The notes below the pieces were generated by a model that was not told where the DNA came from, did no database searches, and saw only the letters and a program-made list of their open reading frames with translations. The translations under genes and the position numbers were made by a program. From assembly GCA_015698045.1 (NCBI GenBank), contig BLAL01000043.1, positions 1,612,001 through 1,676,000 of the forward strand: a stretch of 64,000 nucleotides of DNA. Direction: 5' to 3'. Source of the stretch: Rhizophagus clarus (lineage: Eukaryota; Glomeromycota; Glomeromycetes; Glomerales; Glomeraceae). This document shows positions 29,040 through 41,290 of the stretch, piece by piece. Positions within the stretch are counted from its first letter, which is position 1; each line of letters opens with the position of its first letter.

Positions 29040-30910
29040 ATTTATTATTATTTTTTTTTCCTTTTTTCTTTTTTTTTTAAAAAAAAATAATGATAATAGA
29101 AGAAATTTAGTACCATATTAATCTTAATAATCTTGTTTTTTATTTATTATTTTTGCCATTTGTGGCTTGATGTAAATTTTTAGTAAACCATTCACGGAAA
29201 TTCATTGTGGCTTTATAGTTAATTTTGTTCCCGCGTTCCTAACTAAGCCTACGATAAAATTACGTGAGGCTTAAGCAAAATACAAGTTTTTATAACCAAC
29301 TTACGATAAAAATTATATTTTGGTATAAATATTATATATGGAATGCAATCGGAATTAAATTAAAGTCAGATTTATTTTTAACTTATGAACGTATATATAA
29401 TTTTTTTTTTGTCCACAACTTGCGAACATTTTACAATGAGTGCCTTTTTGATTCAGTGTGCTTACTACAAATGGACTATCTTTTTTTAAAGGAACTTCTA
29501 ATTAGCTCTAACAATTTCGTTATAGAATATATTATAACGTGTATTTGATTGGTTAAATGTCACGTGAGTTGAAAATATTGTTAGGGTCTTTTTGATACAT
29601 GCTGAACCTACATGCTTAAAATTTACAACAGGCAGAGTGACTCGTTGTAATCTCTGTCAATGTCAAAGATATTTAGAAATCAGTTAATTTTTTTTCGCGT
29701 TGGTTGGTCGCGGAGCTTAATTTAACTTATGCTTTAAAATAAAAAATTTGAATTGCGTTTCCTAGTGACGGTCAATAAATGAACGTCAAAATTATAACCA
29801 GGTTAACCGCAAATAATTAGTAATGTAAGTACCATACATAATATATAGATAGGAACTATGTAGTATGTACTACTTTATATGCTACAGATAAAACTATAGT
29901 ATGGAAACGATATTTTCAACCACAAAATGAATTCTATTAATAGTTTCGGAATATGTAATATATCGTGCGTTATTTATAATGTCCTCTTTATAATGAAAAA
30001 TCCGGATCTTATGGTATACAAGTACAATTCTGTTATATTATATAGTTACATTATATAAGAAGACTTACAAGTACAGTACATAAAATGTACGAAAGATAAT
30101 TATACAATGCAAAATATTTTGAATGCATCTTAAGGTTCCTTAAAGTAATTTAATATTGTGTAAATTTTGAGATAGAATCAGTAGAGAATGAATAGACTCT
30201 ATGAATATTGTTAAATATTAAAAGGCCATGTATTTTTTAACCTGCCATAATACTAGTGGCATGTCTCTGCAATTTGCGTTTCCAAAAACCATTTCCTGAG
30301 TAAGTAATTAAAGCAAATCAACGGATCCGGAATAAAATATGGTGGCTATAGGTCTGCACATCTAATATTTTTGATTTTTTGGCAATTGAAACCCATATTC
30401 ATGTCGATAAATATACGAAAATTATCAGAAATTATCTATTCTGTATAGAGTATGGTTTCTAATAGAGTACAAATTTCCAGCGAAACTAATCAAGCATCTC
30501 AGCTAGATATTCAAGTCGGCGATATGAGCAGATCGTCTACCAATGTGACAGTCTTTGATTCCTTTTTTCTGTTGCTATCTTTAACGTCGCGCATTTTGAT
30601 CTGATTTGATTCGATATCTTATCAAGTTTGGCAACCTGGAAATTTGGTTTTCGATATTACGACGATTGATTTTGTAAGAAAGATACCCTTCTGAAATTGC
30701 GATTGTACGATATTGAATTGTACGTATCAAAGACTTTGTGGCTTAACAAGAAAAAAAATTAAGTAAGAAAAAATCAAGTACAAAATTAGGTCACTAACGT
30801 GTCACAAAACATTTAACCCTGCCTTTTCGCTTAATAGTTCAATTTTTAAAATGTTACTTTATTGATATAATAAATGATTATTAGAAAATTCTTTATCTAT
30901 ATAATTAATA
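29040..30910. other. Intergenic, no gene recognised
   Basis: A homopurine/homopyrimidine tract lies at 29045-29090, next to the start of the GPI-type gene. A 94-codon open frame at 29264-29548 is rich in Phe, Tyr and Asn and looks like chance. The rest shows nothing recognisable. Confidence 0.4.
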
Positions 30911-30920
30911 TTTGCATTCA

Positions 30921-32567
30921 CTAATACATTTCATTTATGAATTCACGAGCTTCAATATTTAAATCATAATAATTTTGAATTATAATATTATGTAACCTAA
31001 ATTCCTTTACTTCATTTTTCAAAGAATATAAATCATCATCATCAATAGGAGTTTGAATATAAAAATAATCCAAAAAAGCCAAATATCCAGCTCTTTTCTT
31101 TTTCATAATATATTCTTTGATAAAAGGTAAAATATTCTTTTTTTCTAATTCTTCTCGTTTACCATTTCTAATATTTTTGATTAATAATTTTTTAATAAAA
31201 GTATTTTGACAATTTTTTAAAAAAATCTCAAAATCATTTAAATTAATTACAAGTGATAAACTTAAATATTCTAATTTAGAAGGAAGAATTTGCCCTAAAC
31301 ATTGTAATACTGTAGAACTGGGTTCATCATCATAACCTTCAATAGTAAGATAATTAAGACTTAATTCAACTTTTTCAATTATATCAAATATTTTATATAT
31401 CATTTCATCATTAAATCCGGAAAATTTTAAGAATTTGATTTTTGTACTACAATATTTTATGATTTCTAATATTTCTTGTCTTGATAATTCATATTCCGGT
31501 TCAAAACCAAAATTTTCTAAATAATCACCAGATTTTTGTAATAATAATTGTAATGGTTCACTTAATGGTTCATTCATAAATAAGGATCTCAATTTAAATG
31601 GTTTAGTTAAATTAGAAATTTGTTGAATAAAATTAGAATCTAAAGAATAACAATAAAGAATATGAATAGATTCCAAAACATTTAGTTGTTCAAATACTTC
31701 ATTTAAAATGATTACATTTTTAAAACTAACATGATAAAAGATAATTGTACTTAAAGTATTTATACAATTGGAATTTTTTAATGATAATAATGAATGATAT
31801 AAAGGAATGTTATTAAAGCATAACGAAATTTTTTTAAGATTTTGTTGTGATTCAATTATCTGAGATAAATGTTTTTCAGTTATTGGATAATAATACCATG
31901 GAAATAAAAAATAAAGTGATGAAATAGAATTACAATTGGAGTAAAGAAATATCATAAATTTTGTTATATTGTCATCCGTTGGATCAAAATCAAGTGTTAA
32001 ATTTCTAATATCACAAATGAAATTTGAATTTTGTAATATTAATTCAATAGTATCGTTAAAATATTCAAAATCTTCATTTGAAAGCACCTTAACTTTAAAA
32101 GTATACACTTTTACTTTATTTTCAATAAATATTTGAAACAATAATCTGTAAATTAATTTTTTATAATTTAATTCATTATTGTTTTGTACGGTGAAATTTG
32201 TTGAAATTTTAACGGCTGAAACCCATTTTTCAATTGAATTACTAATTTTATATGTATCTAAATGATGAATAAAACTTGTATAATTGAATAATGTATTTGA
32301 AGGAAATAAATCATTATTAATTCCATATTCATTTAATTGTGTCTTATCATCTTCATTTATATTATGTAAATAAACTTCGATATAATGATAATTTTTGGGA
32401 TATTTTAACGAAAATGGATTTTCCCATAATAATGGAATAGCCAAACGACACCATAATCTATTAACTAGAACACATGAATGTAATGTTGAAAAATCATTCT
32501 GAAAATATTGTATGATTTCATTTATTATTTCGGGTAAATCTCCTGAAAATATTTTCGTACACGCCAT
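30921..32567 (-). CDS. F-box / LRR-type protein (548 aa)
   Basis: A single-exon gene starting at the ATG at 32565-32567. Residues about 8-50 are an F-box: LPEIINEIIQYFQNDFSTLH, then SCVLVNRLWCRLAIPLLWENP. The rest is made of long, irregular leucine-rich segments (for example LEYLSLSLVINLNDFEIFL), as in the expanded F-box family of Rhizophagus, where lengths of 450-600 residues are common. It probably acts as a substrate receptor in an SCF ubiquitin ligase. The frame is intact. It is host-type, longer than the F-box gene inside the Maverick-like element, and differs in sequence. Confidence 0.88.
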   Translation of the reverse strand: MACTKIFSGDLPEIINEIIQYFQNDFSTLHSCVLVNRLWCRLAIPLLWENPFSLKYPKNYHYIEVYLHNINEDDKTQLNEYGINNDLFPSNTLFNYTSFIHHLDTYKISNSIEKWVSAVKISTNFTVQNNNELNYKKLIYRLLFQIFIENKVKVYTFKVKVLSNEDFEYFNDTIELILQNSNFICDIRNLTLDFDPTDDNITKFMIFLYSNCNSISSLYFLFPWYYYPITEKHLSQIIESQQNLKKISLCFNNIPLYHSLLSLKNSNCINTLSTIIFYHVSFKNVIILNEVFEQLNVLESIHILYCYSLDSNFIQQISNLTKPFKLRSLFMNEPLSEPLQLLLQKSGDYLENFGFEPEYELSRQEILEIIKYCSTKIKFLKFSGFNDEMIYKIFDIIEKVELSLNYLTIEGYDDEPSSTVLQCLGQILPSKLEYLSLSLVINLNDFEIFLKNCQNTFIKKLLIKNIRNGKREELEKKNILPFIKEYIMKKKRAGYLAFLDYFYIQTPIDDDDLYSLKNEVKEFRLHNIIIQNYYDLNIEAREFINEMY

Positions 32568-32744
32568 AGTGTAAACGAAAAAAGAAAAGGGGAGTTTTTT
32601 TTTTTAGAAAAAATTACGCCGAAAGCGGTTATTTATACTTATTTCCGGAATGGTTGTTCCGATTACATCGTTGCACAAATTTACGTTGATCATACAACAT
32701 CGTATCTGGTATGTTTATCCCATATGAAGCGCAAATTTCTCGGG

Positions 32745-32950
32745 GTAGATGAGTACATGTATATAGTAAACATGTAATGAACATGTAGTGTATGGTTGGC
32801 TTCGTATGTGTAGGGTAAAACATCACATCCTAACACGTGACTTTACATAGTGGTACAGAATAGACCATTCTAGGCCTTTCCTTATTTGGTAATGTAACGT
32901 ATAGCGATGCCGATCAGTTTGGTTACTGTATTTCTGCCATTCGATCAAAA
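32745..32950. repeat. Dispersed repeat, copy A (empty site of the MITE in copy B)
   Basis: The sequence GTATATAGTAAACATGTA...CTAGGCCTTTCCTTATTTGGTAAT...GCCGATCAGTTTGG matches 34625-34995. Copy A has an uninterrupted CCTTATTTGGTAAT at about 32878, exactly where copy B carries a MITE. Confidence 0.65.
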
Positions 32951-32969
32951 GTTCTTGGTTATGCAACTG

Positions 32970-33145
32970 CGTGATCACCAGTATTGGATTGGACATTTGG
33001 ACGTCCCAATTGGATTCGACATATGTCAAATTGTCCAATTATTTTTTGTATTATTGGGTTTGGATTGGATTTGGATAGACGTCCAATTGTTCAATTGGGA
33101 TATCCAATGTCCAATTATTTCAATTAGACATTGTCCACCAGTGAC
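32970..33145. repeat. Small repeat rich in CCAATT and TTGGAC motifs
   Basis: About 175 bases consist of many imperfect, mutually inverted copies of TTGGATTGGAC and GTCCAATT. The ends (ACCAGTATTGGATTGGACA and TGTCCACCAGTG) are weakly inverted. It may be another short non-autonomous element, but no clear target duplication is seen. Confidence 0.35.
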
Positions 33146-33149
33146 CACA

Positions 33150-34620
33150 CTCACAGCCACATTGAATAACAAATAAAAAAAAAAATTTTTTTTTTCTTAA
33201 AAAGTACGGTTTATCGGTCTATTATAGTATTATATAAATCACATTGTAAAATTGAAGTTGGTTTTGTTTTCAATAAATTTTTTTTTTTTTTTTTTTTTTT
33301 TTTGTTAAATACATATCGGTATACTGTAATTAGAATAACTTAGGGTTGTACAGATTCGTTTTTTAAATGATTATGTCAACGATTATGCGATCATGTATAA
33401 ATTTTTTTAATGATTTGAATGTTTAATAATAATTAACAATATTTGATATAAACGAGTTCTATCTCAAATATTATAAATCTATTCTGTTTTAACTATGATT
33501 ATAATATGTTCAGCTTGTGAAATTATTTCGCGTTTAATTTTTGTGATTATAGGATCAACCAATAATACATATCAAAAAAAAACAGTTAATTTGCCTTTCA
33601 ATGAAAATTTATTACTTCTAGTTACGAGGTATAAAGATTTTCGTTCGGAAATATATTGCTTGATTCCGCATTTTATATATAAGTGATTTGGGAATATGTC
33701 CGCTAGCAAATTCTGTAACAAGCAATCAGAAAAAATTAATAAAGTAAGTGTATATTTGGTTCTTTCGATGACAATAATTACAATGAAAATTTGGATTATT
33801 CCAACTCGTTTATATTGTCTGCATGATAAATATATCTTAACAATAATTAAATAAATGAAGCATTGTAAAGCATCCTTCTAATGAAGAATAATTTCACTGG
33901 GTTCATTTATGGTTCAAAATAATTCTTTATTAATAAAATTCCTAAAAATCTATAGATTCCTAAAAATCTTAAATTATCCCCAAAAATTGTAATTTCCTCT
34001 CCATTATGTCTAGTAGTTCTGAATTATTAGTTCCCTTGAATATCACTGACTTTCACAGGATCGGGTGTTAGGTAAATGTTAATTAGCGAATCATATTTAA
34101 GTATTTTACTTAAAATCCGGTTTTCAATATTCGAATCTATTAATTTGGGAAGGTCCCTATTTAATAACTTTTCAGTGTCAAGCGTACCTTCATGTTACCG
34201 CAGTTCGACTACGCCTTACACTTCCTAGTTTTACTACAAAATCCACCTTAAATAGAGAAGTTCTCCTTTATAATAGTTTTACCTCATTGCTGGGGGGAAA
34301 TATCTATAAAATACATTTTATACGTATACTTCCACTATAACTACTCTAATAAAATCCTTCGCTACCCTACATTTTTCTGTTAAATTATTTACAATATTCT
34401 TTGAAATCCTTGACGTTACAGCATTTAATTTCATATTTTCTAAATCTATATTGCATTTTCTTTTATCGAACATATACTGTCGAAATTCACTCCAGGAAAA
34501 CCATTTTTTTGTTGACGGTGCAATTCAATGTATAAGTTTTTCCGGTTTCCACCATCTGTACTAGTCCCTACCCAATAACTATTATCTGCTATTGGTTACT
34601 AATTTCGCTGGTAAATTCAA
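33150..34620. other. Intergenic, no gene recognised
   Basis: AT-rich, with poly-A/poly-T at 33173-33196 and a 26-base T run at about 33277-33303. Small frames without recognisable content. Confidence 0.4.
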
Positions 34621-34624
34621 CTAC

Positions 34625-34995
34625 CCTTCAAGAGGAGTATATAGTAAACGTGTAGTGTATGGAAGGCTATGTATGTAGATGTAGCGTAGGGTTAAACACT
34701 GGTCTAGGCCTTTCCTTATTTTGGGGGTCGTCTAAAGCGGGGGTAAGTCACCCGATTTATGCAGATTTTTGGCCCGCATTACGGCATTAAGAAATTGCAA
34801 ATGTGACAAATAGGGGTGTGACATATAAGATTTTATCAACTGAAAAATTTCTAAGTCGCCAGAATACTTAATAAAAATGAAAGAGTAGAGGTGTGACACG
34901 GATGACAAATATTTTACTATGATCACGTGATTTGCCGCTTTAGACATCCCCTTATTTGGTAATCCAACAATGTCGATCAGTATGGTTGGGGCGTG
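34625..34995. repeat. Dispersed repeat, copy B, interrupted by a MITE
   Basis: The two halves (34625-34723 and 34952-34995) together match copy A at 32745-32950. See the MITE entry for the insertion. Confidence 0.6.
34724..34951. mobile_element. hAT-type MITE (228 bp) in a dispersed repeat
   Basis: The ends GGGGTCGTCTAAAGCGG and, in reverse complement, GGGGATGTCTAAAGCGG form a 17-bp inverted repeat. The flanks TTATTTTG (34716-34723) and TTATTTGG (34952-34959) are an 8-bp target duplication with one mismatch. The empty site is preserved in copy A of the host repeat (about 32878). It has no coding capacity. Confidence 0.8.
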
Positions 34996-35248
34996 ATACT
35001 TAACCATACACTACAAGATTTTTTTCCATACACTACATGATATCGTAACATCCCTCCAAGAGCATCCTAAAAAATTCTGCGTAAATCATGTGTCCTTCAC
35101 TTGTGGCGTTATACATGCAAGTGATATTGCTTGTGATCAAGTGATCAACTGATCAACATAGTTGCATTTTGCATAAATATTGGTTAACGAAGGCGTTTAA
35201 TAAAGAAAAATTATCTTTTTAAGAAGAACTTGATGCGATTATATAGTA

Positions 35249-38200
35249 ATGGGTCACAGTAGTAGTAAAGGTAAAAGTATATCATTATATCATAATTTTA
35301 ATAAAAAGTTAGAATTTTTAAAACAAATTTGATAATATAATAAAATTAGTTTCAAGTAACACCAAGAAATCTAAAGGTAAAACATACTAAACTTAATCTT
35401 AATTCTTAACTATTAAATAAAAATTATTGTAAATAATTTAAGTTTTTATTACGCTTTATATAAATATTCATATGCAATTTAAATAATTTAGCTCGTAAGT
35501 TAATGGGTTATCTTACAATTCTTATAATTTAAATAATAATGGTTTTGTTATTATTTCATATAATTTTAATTTTAACAATACTATAGTTGGTAAGTTATCA
35601 GCCATTTATTTTTTTGCATTATTTTATATACTATTCAGACAACTAAATTTTTGTTTAAATAACTATTTAATAATTAATTATATTATAGATGGTAAGTTAT
35701 AATATTTCATTATACTATATTTATTGTATAATATCCGCATATAACTTGAACTAATTATACATTTTACTCAAATACATGATTAGGTTGTAAGTGTTATTTA
35801 ATTTACAGTATATACTTTGCAAAAATATTTGCATCTAATTAATTAAAAAATAATGCTACAGGGTGTAAGTTATATGTTATCTATATTTCTGTCATTCATA
35901 TGATTTAAATAACCAAATTCTTTATTTAAAAATTATTTGGTAATTTATTTTAGTTGGTAAGTCATTTTCTATTACATATTTATATAATATTTACATATAA
36001 TTTAAACTAACTAATTTCTTTATTTAAAAAATTATTTGGTAATTTATTTAGATGGTAAGTCGTATTCTATTATTACATATTTATATAATATTTACATATA
36101 ATTTAAACTAACTAATTTCTTTATTTAAAAAATTATTTGGTAATTTATTTAGATGGTAAGTCGTATTCTATTATTACATATTTATATAATATTTACATAT
36201 AATTTAAACTAACTAATTTCTTTATTTAAAAAATTATTTGGTAATTTATTTAGATGGTAAGTCGTATTCTATTATTACATATTTATATAATATTTACATA
36301 TAATTTAAACTAACTAATTTCTTTATTTAAAAAATTATTTGGTAATTTATTTAGATGGTAAGTCGTATTCTATTATTACATATTTATATAATATTTACAT
36401 ATAATTTAAACTAACTAATTTCTTTATTTAAAAAATTATTTGGTAATTTATTTAGATGGTAAGTCGTATTCTATTATTACATATTTATATAATATTTACA
36501 TATAATTTAAACTAACTAATTTCTTTATTTAAAAAATTATTTAACAATATAGGGTGTAAGTTATTTATTTAATTCTATTATTACATATTTATATAATATT
36601 GTTTATATAATATTTACATATAATTTAAACTAACTAATTTCTTTATTTAAAAAATTATTTAACAATATAGGGTGTAAGTTATTTATTTAATTCTATTATT
36701 ACATATTTATATAATATTTACATATAATTTAAACTAACTAATTTCTTTATTTAAAAAATTATTTGGTAATTTATTTAGATGGTAAGTCGTATTCTATTAT
36801 TACATATTTATATAATATTTACATATAATTTAAACTAACTAATTTCTTTATTTAAAAAATTATTTACTAATTTATTTAGATCGTAAGTCGTATTCTATTA
36901 TTACATATTTATATAATATTTACATATAATTTAAACTAACTAATTTCTTTATTTAAAAAATTATTTGGTAATTTATTTAGATGGTAAGTCGTATTCTATT
37001 ATTACATATTTATATAATATTTACATATAATTTAAACTAACTAATTTCTTTATTTAAAAAATTATTTGGTGATTTATTTTAGATTCTTGTAAGTTGTTAT
37101 TTATTATATTCATTTATAATATTTATATAGTTTAATTAACCTCAAATTTTGTCTTTATCTAAAAAAAATAATACCGTCTGCTGTTTTAGTTAGTAAGTTA
37201 TAAATATAGGCCATATATTATAAATATATTTTTACGAAACTAAAATTTAGACTTATTAATTTATTAAATTTCTAATTAAATTTTAGAGTAAGTCATTATA
37301 TTACTTTTTTTAATTTTAATTGTAATATAAATTTTAATGTTTCAGCTATCTAAATTATATATAGATTCGGAAGAAGTGAAAATACAATGTTAGATACATT
37401 TATTCAGGAAAAAGAATTAATGTGGATTCCTTATAATCAATTTAAAAATGTCAAATATCTCAATAAAGGAGGATTTGGTACTATATACAGTGCCATTTGG
37501 TTACAAAAAGATAAAGATGTTGAAGTAGCCCTTAAATGTCCCAATAATTTGAATGAAAATTTAGAAGAATTTTTAAATGAAGTATATTAATAATAATATT
37601 TATTTTTTGATTTTTATTTGCAAACCATTTGTACTAATACCCAATTCCAATTTTTTTATAGTGTGATAGTCATGAAAAATGTTTAGGTTCAATTAGAATT
37701 ATTGATTTATATGGGTTTACAAAAAATCCAGATACTTTGAATTATATGTTAGTAATGGATTATGCAAATAAAGGTAATTTAAGAGGGAATTTAACAAAAG
37801 TAATTGAAAATAAATGGAATCAAAAATTATTCATGTTATATAAAATTATTTCTGGTCTTAAAGAAGTACATGATCAAGGTCTTATTCATTGTGATTTTCA
37901 TGATGGCAATATTTTAAATCATAAGAATAAAAAGCCTCGAATATTTTCAGGTATTCTTAAGAAAAAAAAGGGAAATAAAACTGATGAAATTTTTATTAGT
38001 GATTTAGGATTAAGTCAACCCCTGAAATCTTCAAAGAAATATGATATTTATGGTGTTATTCCATTTATGGCACCGGAAGTTTTGAGGGGCAATCCATATA
38101 CACCAGCTAGTGACATATATAGTTTTTCTATGATTATGTGGGAATTCACATCTGGAATTCCACCATTTAATGATAAAGCACATGATCTTCAACTCTGTTT

Positions 38201-38606
38201 AAGTATTTGTAAAGGTGAACGACCTGAAATTATTGAAAATACTCCACAATGTTATGTAGATTTGATGAAAAAATGTTGGAATGAGGATCCATTAAAAAGA
38301 CCATCTGCTGATAAGATAATATTTATTATTGAAAAATGGATTTTCCGTCCTTATAATTATGAAATCAGTGAAGAATTAAAATGCAACATTATGGAATTTA
38401 TAAATGCACCAATTGGAAATAATAATCTTCTTATTGAATCTCATCCACAAGCATGTTATACAAGTCGCTTACATGATTTTACTAGTAGAAAAGTGAATGA
38501 AATTCTAGAAAGTGAATGTTTAGATTATATAGTTGATGATAAATCAAGTGAAAAATTTGATGAAATTGTAGAAAGTGAATGTTTGGAACATATAGTTAAC
38601 ATTTGA
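35249..38606 (+). CDS. Protein kinase with an N-terminal micro-exon array
   Basis: The kinase core lies in 37365-37581 and 37662-38606: glycine loop LNKGGFGTIYSA, lysine VALKCP, catalytic loop LIHCDFHDGNIL, DLGLS in place of DFG, MAPEVL and MWEFTSGIPPFND. The HRD arginine is cysteine, as in the expanded Rhizophagus kinase family. Upstream, exon 1 (35249-35270) encodes MGHSSSK, a possible N-myristoylation signal, and exon 2 is 35350-35376. About 18 putative micro-exons of 3, 6 or 1 nt follow, each between TAG/CAG and GTAAGT. Joining all of them gives an open frame into the kinase. Alternatively translation starts at the ATG at 37387 (379 aa) and the array is a leader. The signal path is unknown. 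The 3' end is TGA at 38604-38606. Confidence 0.75.
35490..37290 (+). repeat. Array of micro-exon/intron units, partly a 101-bp tandem repeat
   Basis: Putative micro-exons: 35492-35494 CTC, 35587-35589 TTG, 35689-35691 ATG, 35784-35786 GTT, 35862-35864 GGT, 35954-35956 TTG, ATG at 36052, 36153, 36254, 36355 and 36456, GGT at 36553 and 36671, ATG 36779, ATC 36880, ATG 36981, ATTCTT 37083-37088, TTA 37190 and a single A at 37287. Each is followed by GTAAGT. Units from about 35960 to 37080 are near-identical 101-bp repeats, each with AACTAACTAATTTC, a good branch-site match, about 45 bases before the acceptor. Confidence 0.8.
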
Positions 38607-40040
38607 CAATATAAAGTCATTGGGTATGTAATGTGCTATATATGTATGTATAAAAGTAATTTTGCAAATTATTTATATAAAATTAATTAATTTAATTAAT
38701 TATTTACTAGTTATTGAAACTGATGAAAATTAATTAAGATTTTTTTTTCTAAGTGGTATATTTATTTTTATTAGAATTATTTAAACACTGAGGCTAGAGT
38801 AGTAAATAATTTTACAAGTTTCTTAGTTTGTAATTTAAATAATTCTCTTTTTTTAACTTATATAAGTATTAAATATATATACTGTATTTCTTTTATTATT
38901 TGGAATTGTTTAAACACTAAGGCTAGAGTAGTAAAATATTTTACAAATTTCTTAGTTTGTAATTTAAATAATTCTTTTATTTTGTAACTTATTCAACTAT
39001 TAAATTAAATTATCAAGCTTATTTTTATTATAATATCATTAAAACTACAATATAGTATATGTATTTAAATTAAAAAAGCTTTGATATGATTACTTGATTA
39101 ACTGAATGCTGAAGCAATGTAAAAAAATAAATTAAAAGATTAAATAAATAATATAAATATATAAATTATTTTTAATAGCAAGAAAAATTGGGTAAAGTTT
39201 TCAAGAATCAAGATCCAACGTTAATTACATTATGCAATGTCTTTTCTGATAAATAAAATATTAATTATAAAAAAAATTATACAAAAATCATTAAAATACA
39301 TATTATAATAAGGATTTATGGTTTATTCAAATTAATTTAAAACTATAAGATAAGAAAGATTACTACAGTAATATTATAAAAGATAATTGGTTTATTAATA
39401 AGACTGTTCAATTTAAAGTTAAACTTATTACATTTCATAAATTATATAGTAAGCAATCAAATTTTTTTATATTAGCATTTAAGAAAGCTATGAACTATCA
39501 AATTTTAAAATTAGGGATGGATCAATCTGGTCTGTTCAGTCTTAAAAAGACTGGTCTTTCAGCCAGAACTGTCATAAGTTAGCCTTGCAAAATTGAAATT
39601 AATAATTAAAAATTAATTACTTAAATATTATAACTAGTAAATTTTCATCAGTAATTTGCGTAATTCTGAAAAAGTGATAATAAAAGATAATATTTATAAG
39701 ATTAAATGACACTTCTGGTAATTGCAACAATTTTCAATATAATAAGAATATAGAATTCTGAATACTAAGTTTATCTCATAATTTCTTAATTATTGGGTGA
39801 ATGAACTTAGCCAATTAGGCAACTACAAATATATGTACAGTAACATATTCGCCAAGTAAATTGCCTTATTGTACATGTTATATGTAAGCACTGGGCATTT
39901 TCCGCATATGTTATTGATTACTTTATAATAGTGATACACAACTTTTGATCACTTTATAAATAGTGATACACAAATTTTAATCGCTTTATTATAAAATTAA
40001 TGTCATAATGTCAGACAATAGATTCATGTGCATATAGAAT
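38607..40040. other. Intergenic with a duplicated 3' flank of the kinase gene
   Basis: Two copies of ATTTAAACACTGAGGCTAGAGTAGTAAA and TTTCTTAGTTTGTAATTTAAATAATTC lie at about 38775-38850 and 38905-38985. The inverted copy near 23000-23095 belongs to the kinase pseudogene. No gene is seen in the remainder. Confidence 0.5.
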
Positions 40041-40856
40041 AAAATGGGGGTTCTGGGTCATTTTCCAAATAGGTATAATTAGTGTAAGCCTTTCCCAGCT
40101 TATTTCCCAATATACAAAATTTATGTAATCTTTTTTAACCCCAAATTTATTTTCAAGACCAGGAAATATATCAAAATACGATATTGAATTTAAGTTTTAA
40201 ATCAGGCTGGGGCATAAATTTTGTTAACATATTCTTTTACCCAATTTTTTAGTTTTCAAGTTAAACATCTTTGTTAACGTGCTGGCCTGATTTTAATCCC
40301 AAATAATATAACGAAAAAAATATGCCATATTGCTTGGGTTTAGAAAAAGCCAAGAGTATCAAGGACTGAAGTGTCTGAGCATGCGTGCAGGCTGTAAATG
40401 CAAGCCCATTTTGCATATCAGATTTTATGTTATCTTAGAATTAATTCTAAAGCTGATTTATGTGCGTAAACAAAATAAAAAATTTACACCTAAGCTTGTC
40501 TTAGGTGAATATTTTTTGTATTTGAAAATAAAGTTAAAAGGATATTAACCATATTCTAGTATACCATTATTTTTGATATACAGGAAGCCATTCTGGAGCC
40601 AATTCTTTCAAATAAGCATTAAGAAAAAAATTCGGGTTAGGTGTAAAAAAAAAATTCACCAAGATAAGTCTCACCATAGGTGTAAAAAAAAATTCACCTG
40701 GCTAAGTCTTACCTTTAAATTATATCAAATAGTGTACACAGGAACTCTGCAGAGCATCAAAGATGCAGAGCAGAGTATGTACACAAAATAGGTTTAAGAA
40801 CTCTGCGGAGCATCAAAGATGTGAAGCAGAGCATGTATATAAGGAAGGTTAGATTA

Positions 40857-41099
40857 TTATACTTCCTGATATGTACCCAAGGCTCTATCTCGAAGCCTAT
40901 TAATATATTGGGTTACATAATATTCGCTAGCATGTTTTCTACAAAGACCAGGTTTAGAGCTAGTCGGCTTGCCACATACACTACAAGGAAAATGCTTCCT
41001 AGCTTTCCAATGTTCATGGCACCCTTCAGACTGACAGCAGGTACGCCCACAGACACCTCCAGTTCTGAGTAAATAGTTGCAGTAATATTCGCCTATCAT
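40857..41099 (-). CDS. 80-aa cysteine-rich protein in the terminal repeat, second copy
   Basis: This is the homologue of 11578-11820, with the same length and all cysteine and histidine positions kept (RTCCQSEGCHEHWKARKHF, PCSVCGKPTSSKPGLCRKHA). It starts at MIGEYYCNYLLRTGG. It remains open although the polymerase beside it is broken, which may mean selection or only recent decay. It is transcribed outward, away from the polymerase. Family unknown. Confidence 0.6.
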   Translation of the reverse strand: MIGEYYCNYLLRTGGVCGRTCCQSEGCHEHWKARKHFPCSVCGKPTSSKPGLCRKHASEYYVTQYINRLRDRALGTYQEV

Positions 41100-41290
41100 G
41101 GTAGTAAGAAATAAATATTTTATTTAAATAAAAGTTTTTGTAATATTAATACAAGCACCAGAGTTGCAACCCTGAGGTTTGAAAAAATTAGAATATATAT
41201 AGTCGTATACTCTGAATAAATAATTATTTTTAAACAAAAGTTTTTCGTACTATTAATACAAACAACTGAATACATATCCATATAATTAAA

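Noticed and set aside
29264..29548. 94-codon open frame
   Set aside because: Composition follows the local AT-rich sequence; no motif, no splice partner.
36052..37080. Plain intergenic minisatellite instead of micro-exons
   Set aside because: Not fully excluded, but non-repeat members of the series (35492-35864 and 37083-37287) show the same acceptor-NNN-GTAAGT design, which a simple satellite would not explain.
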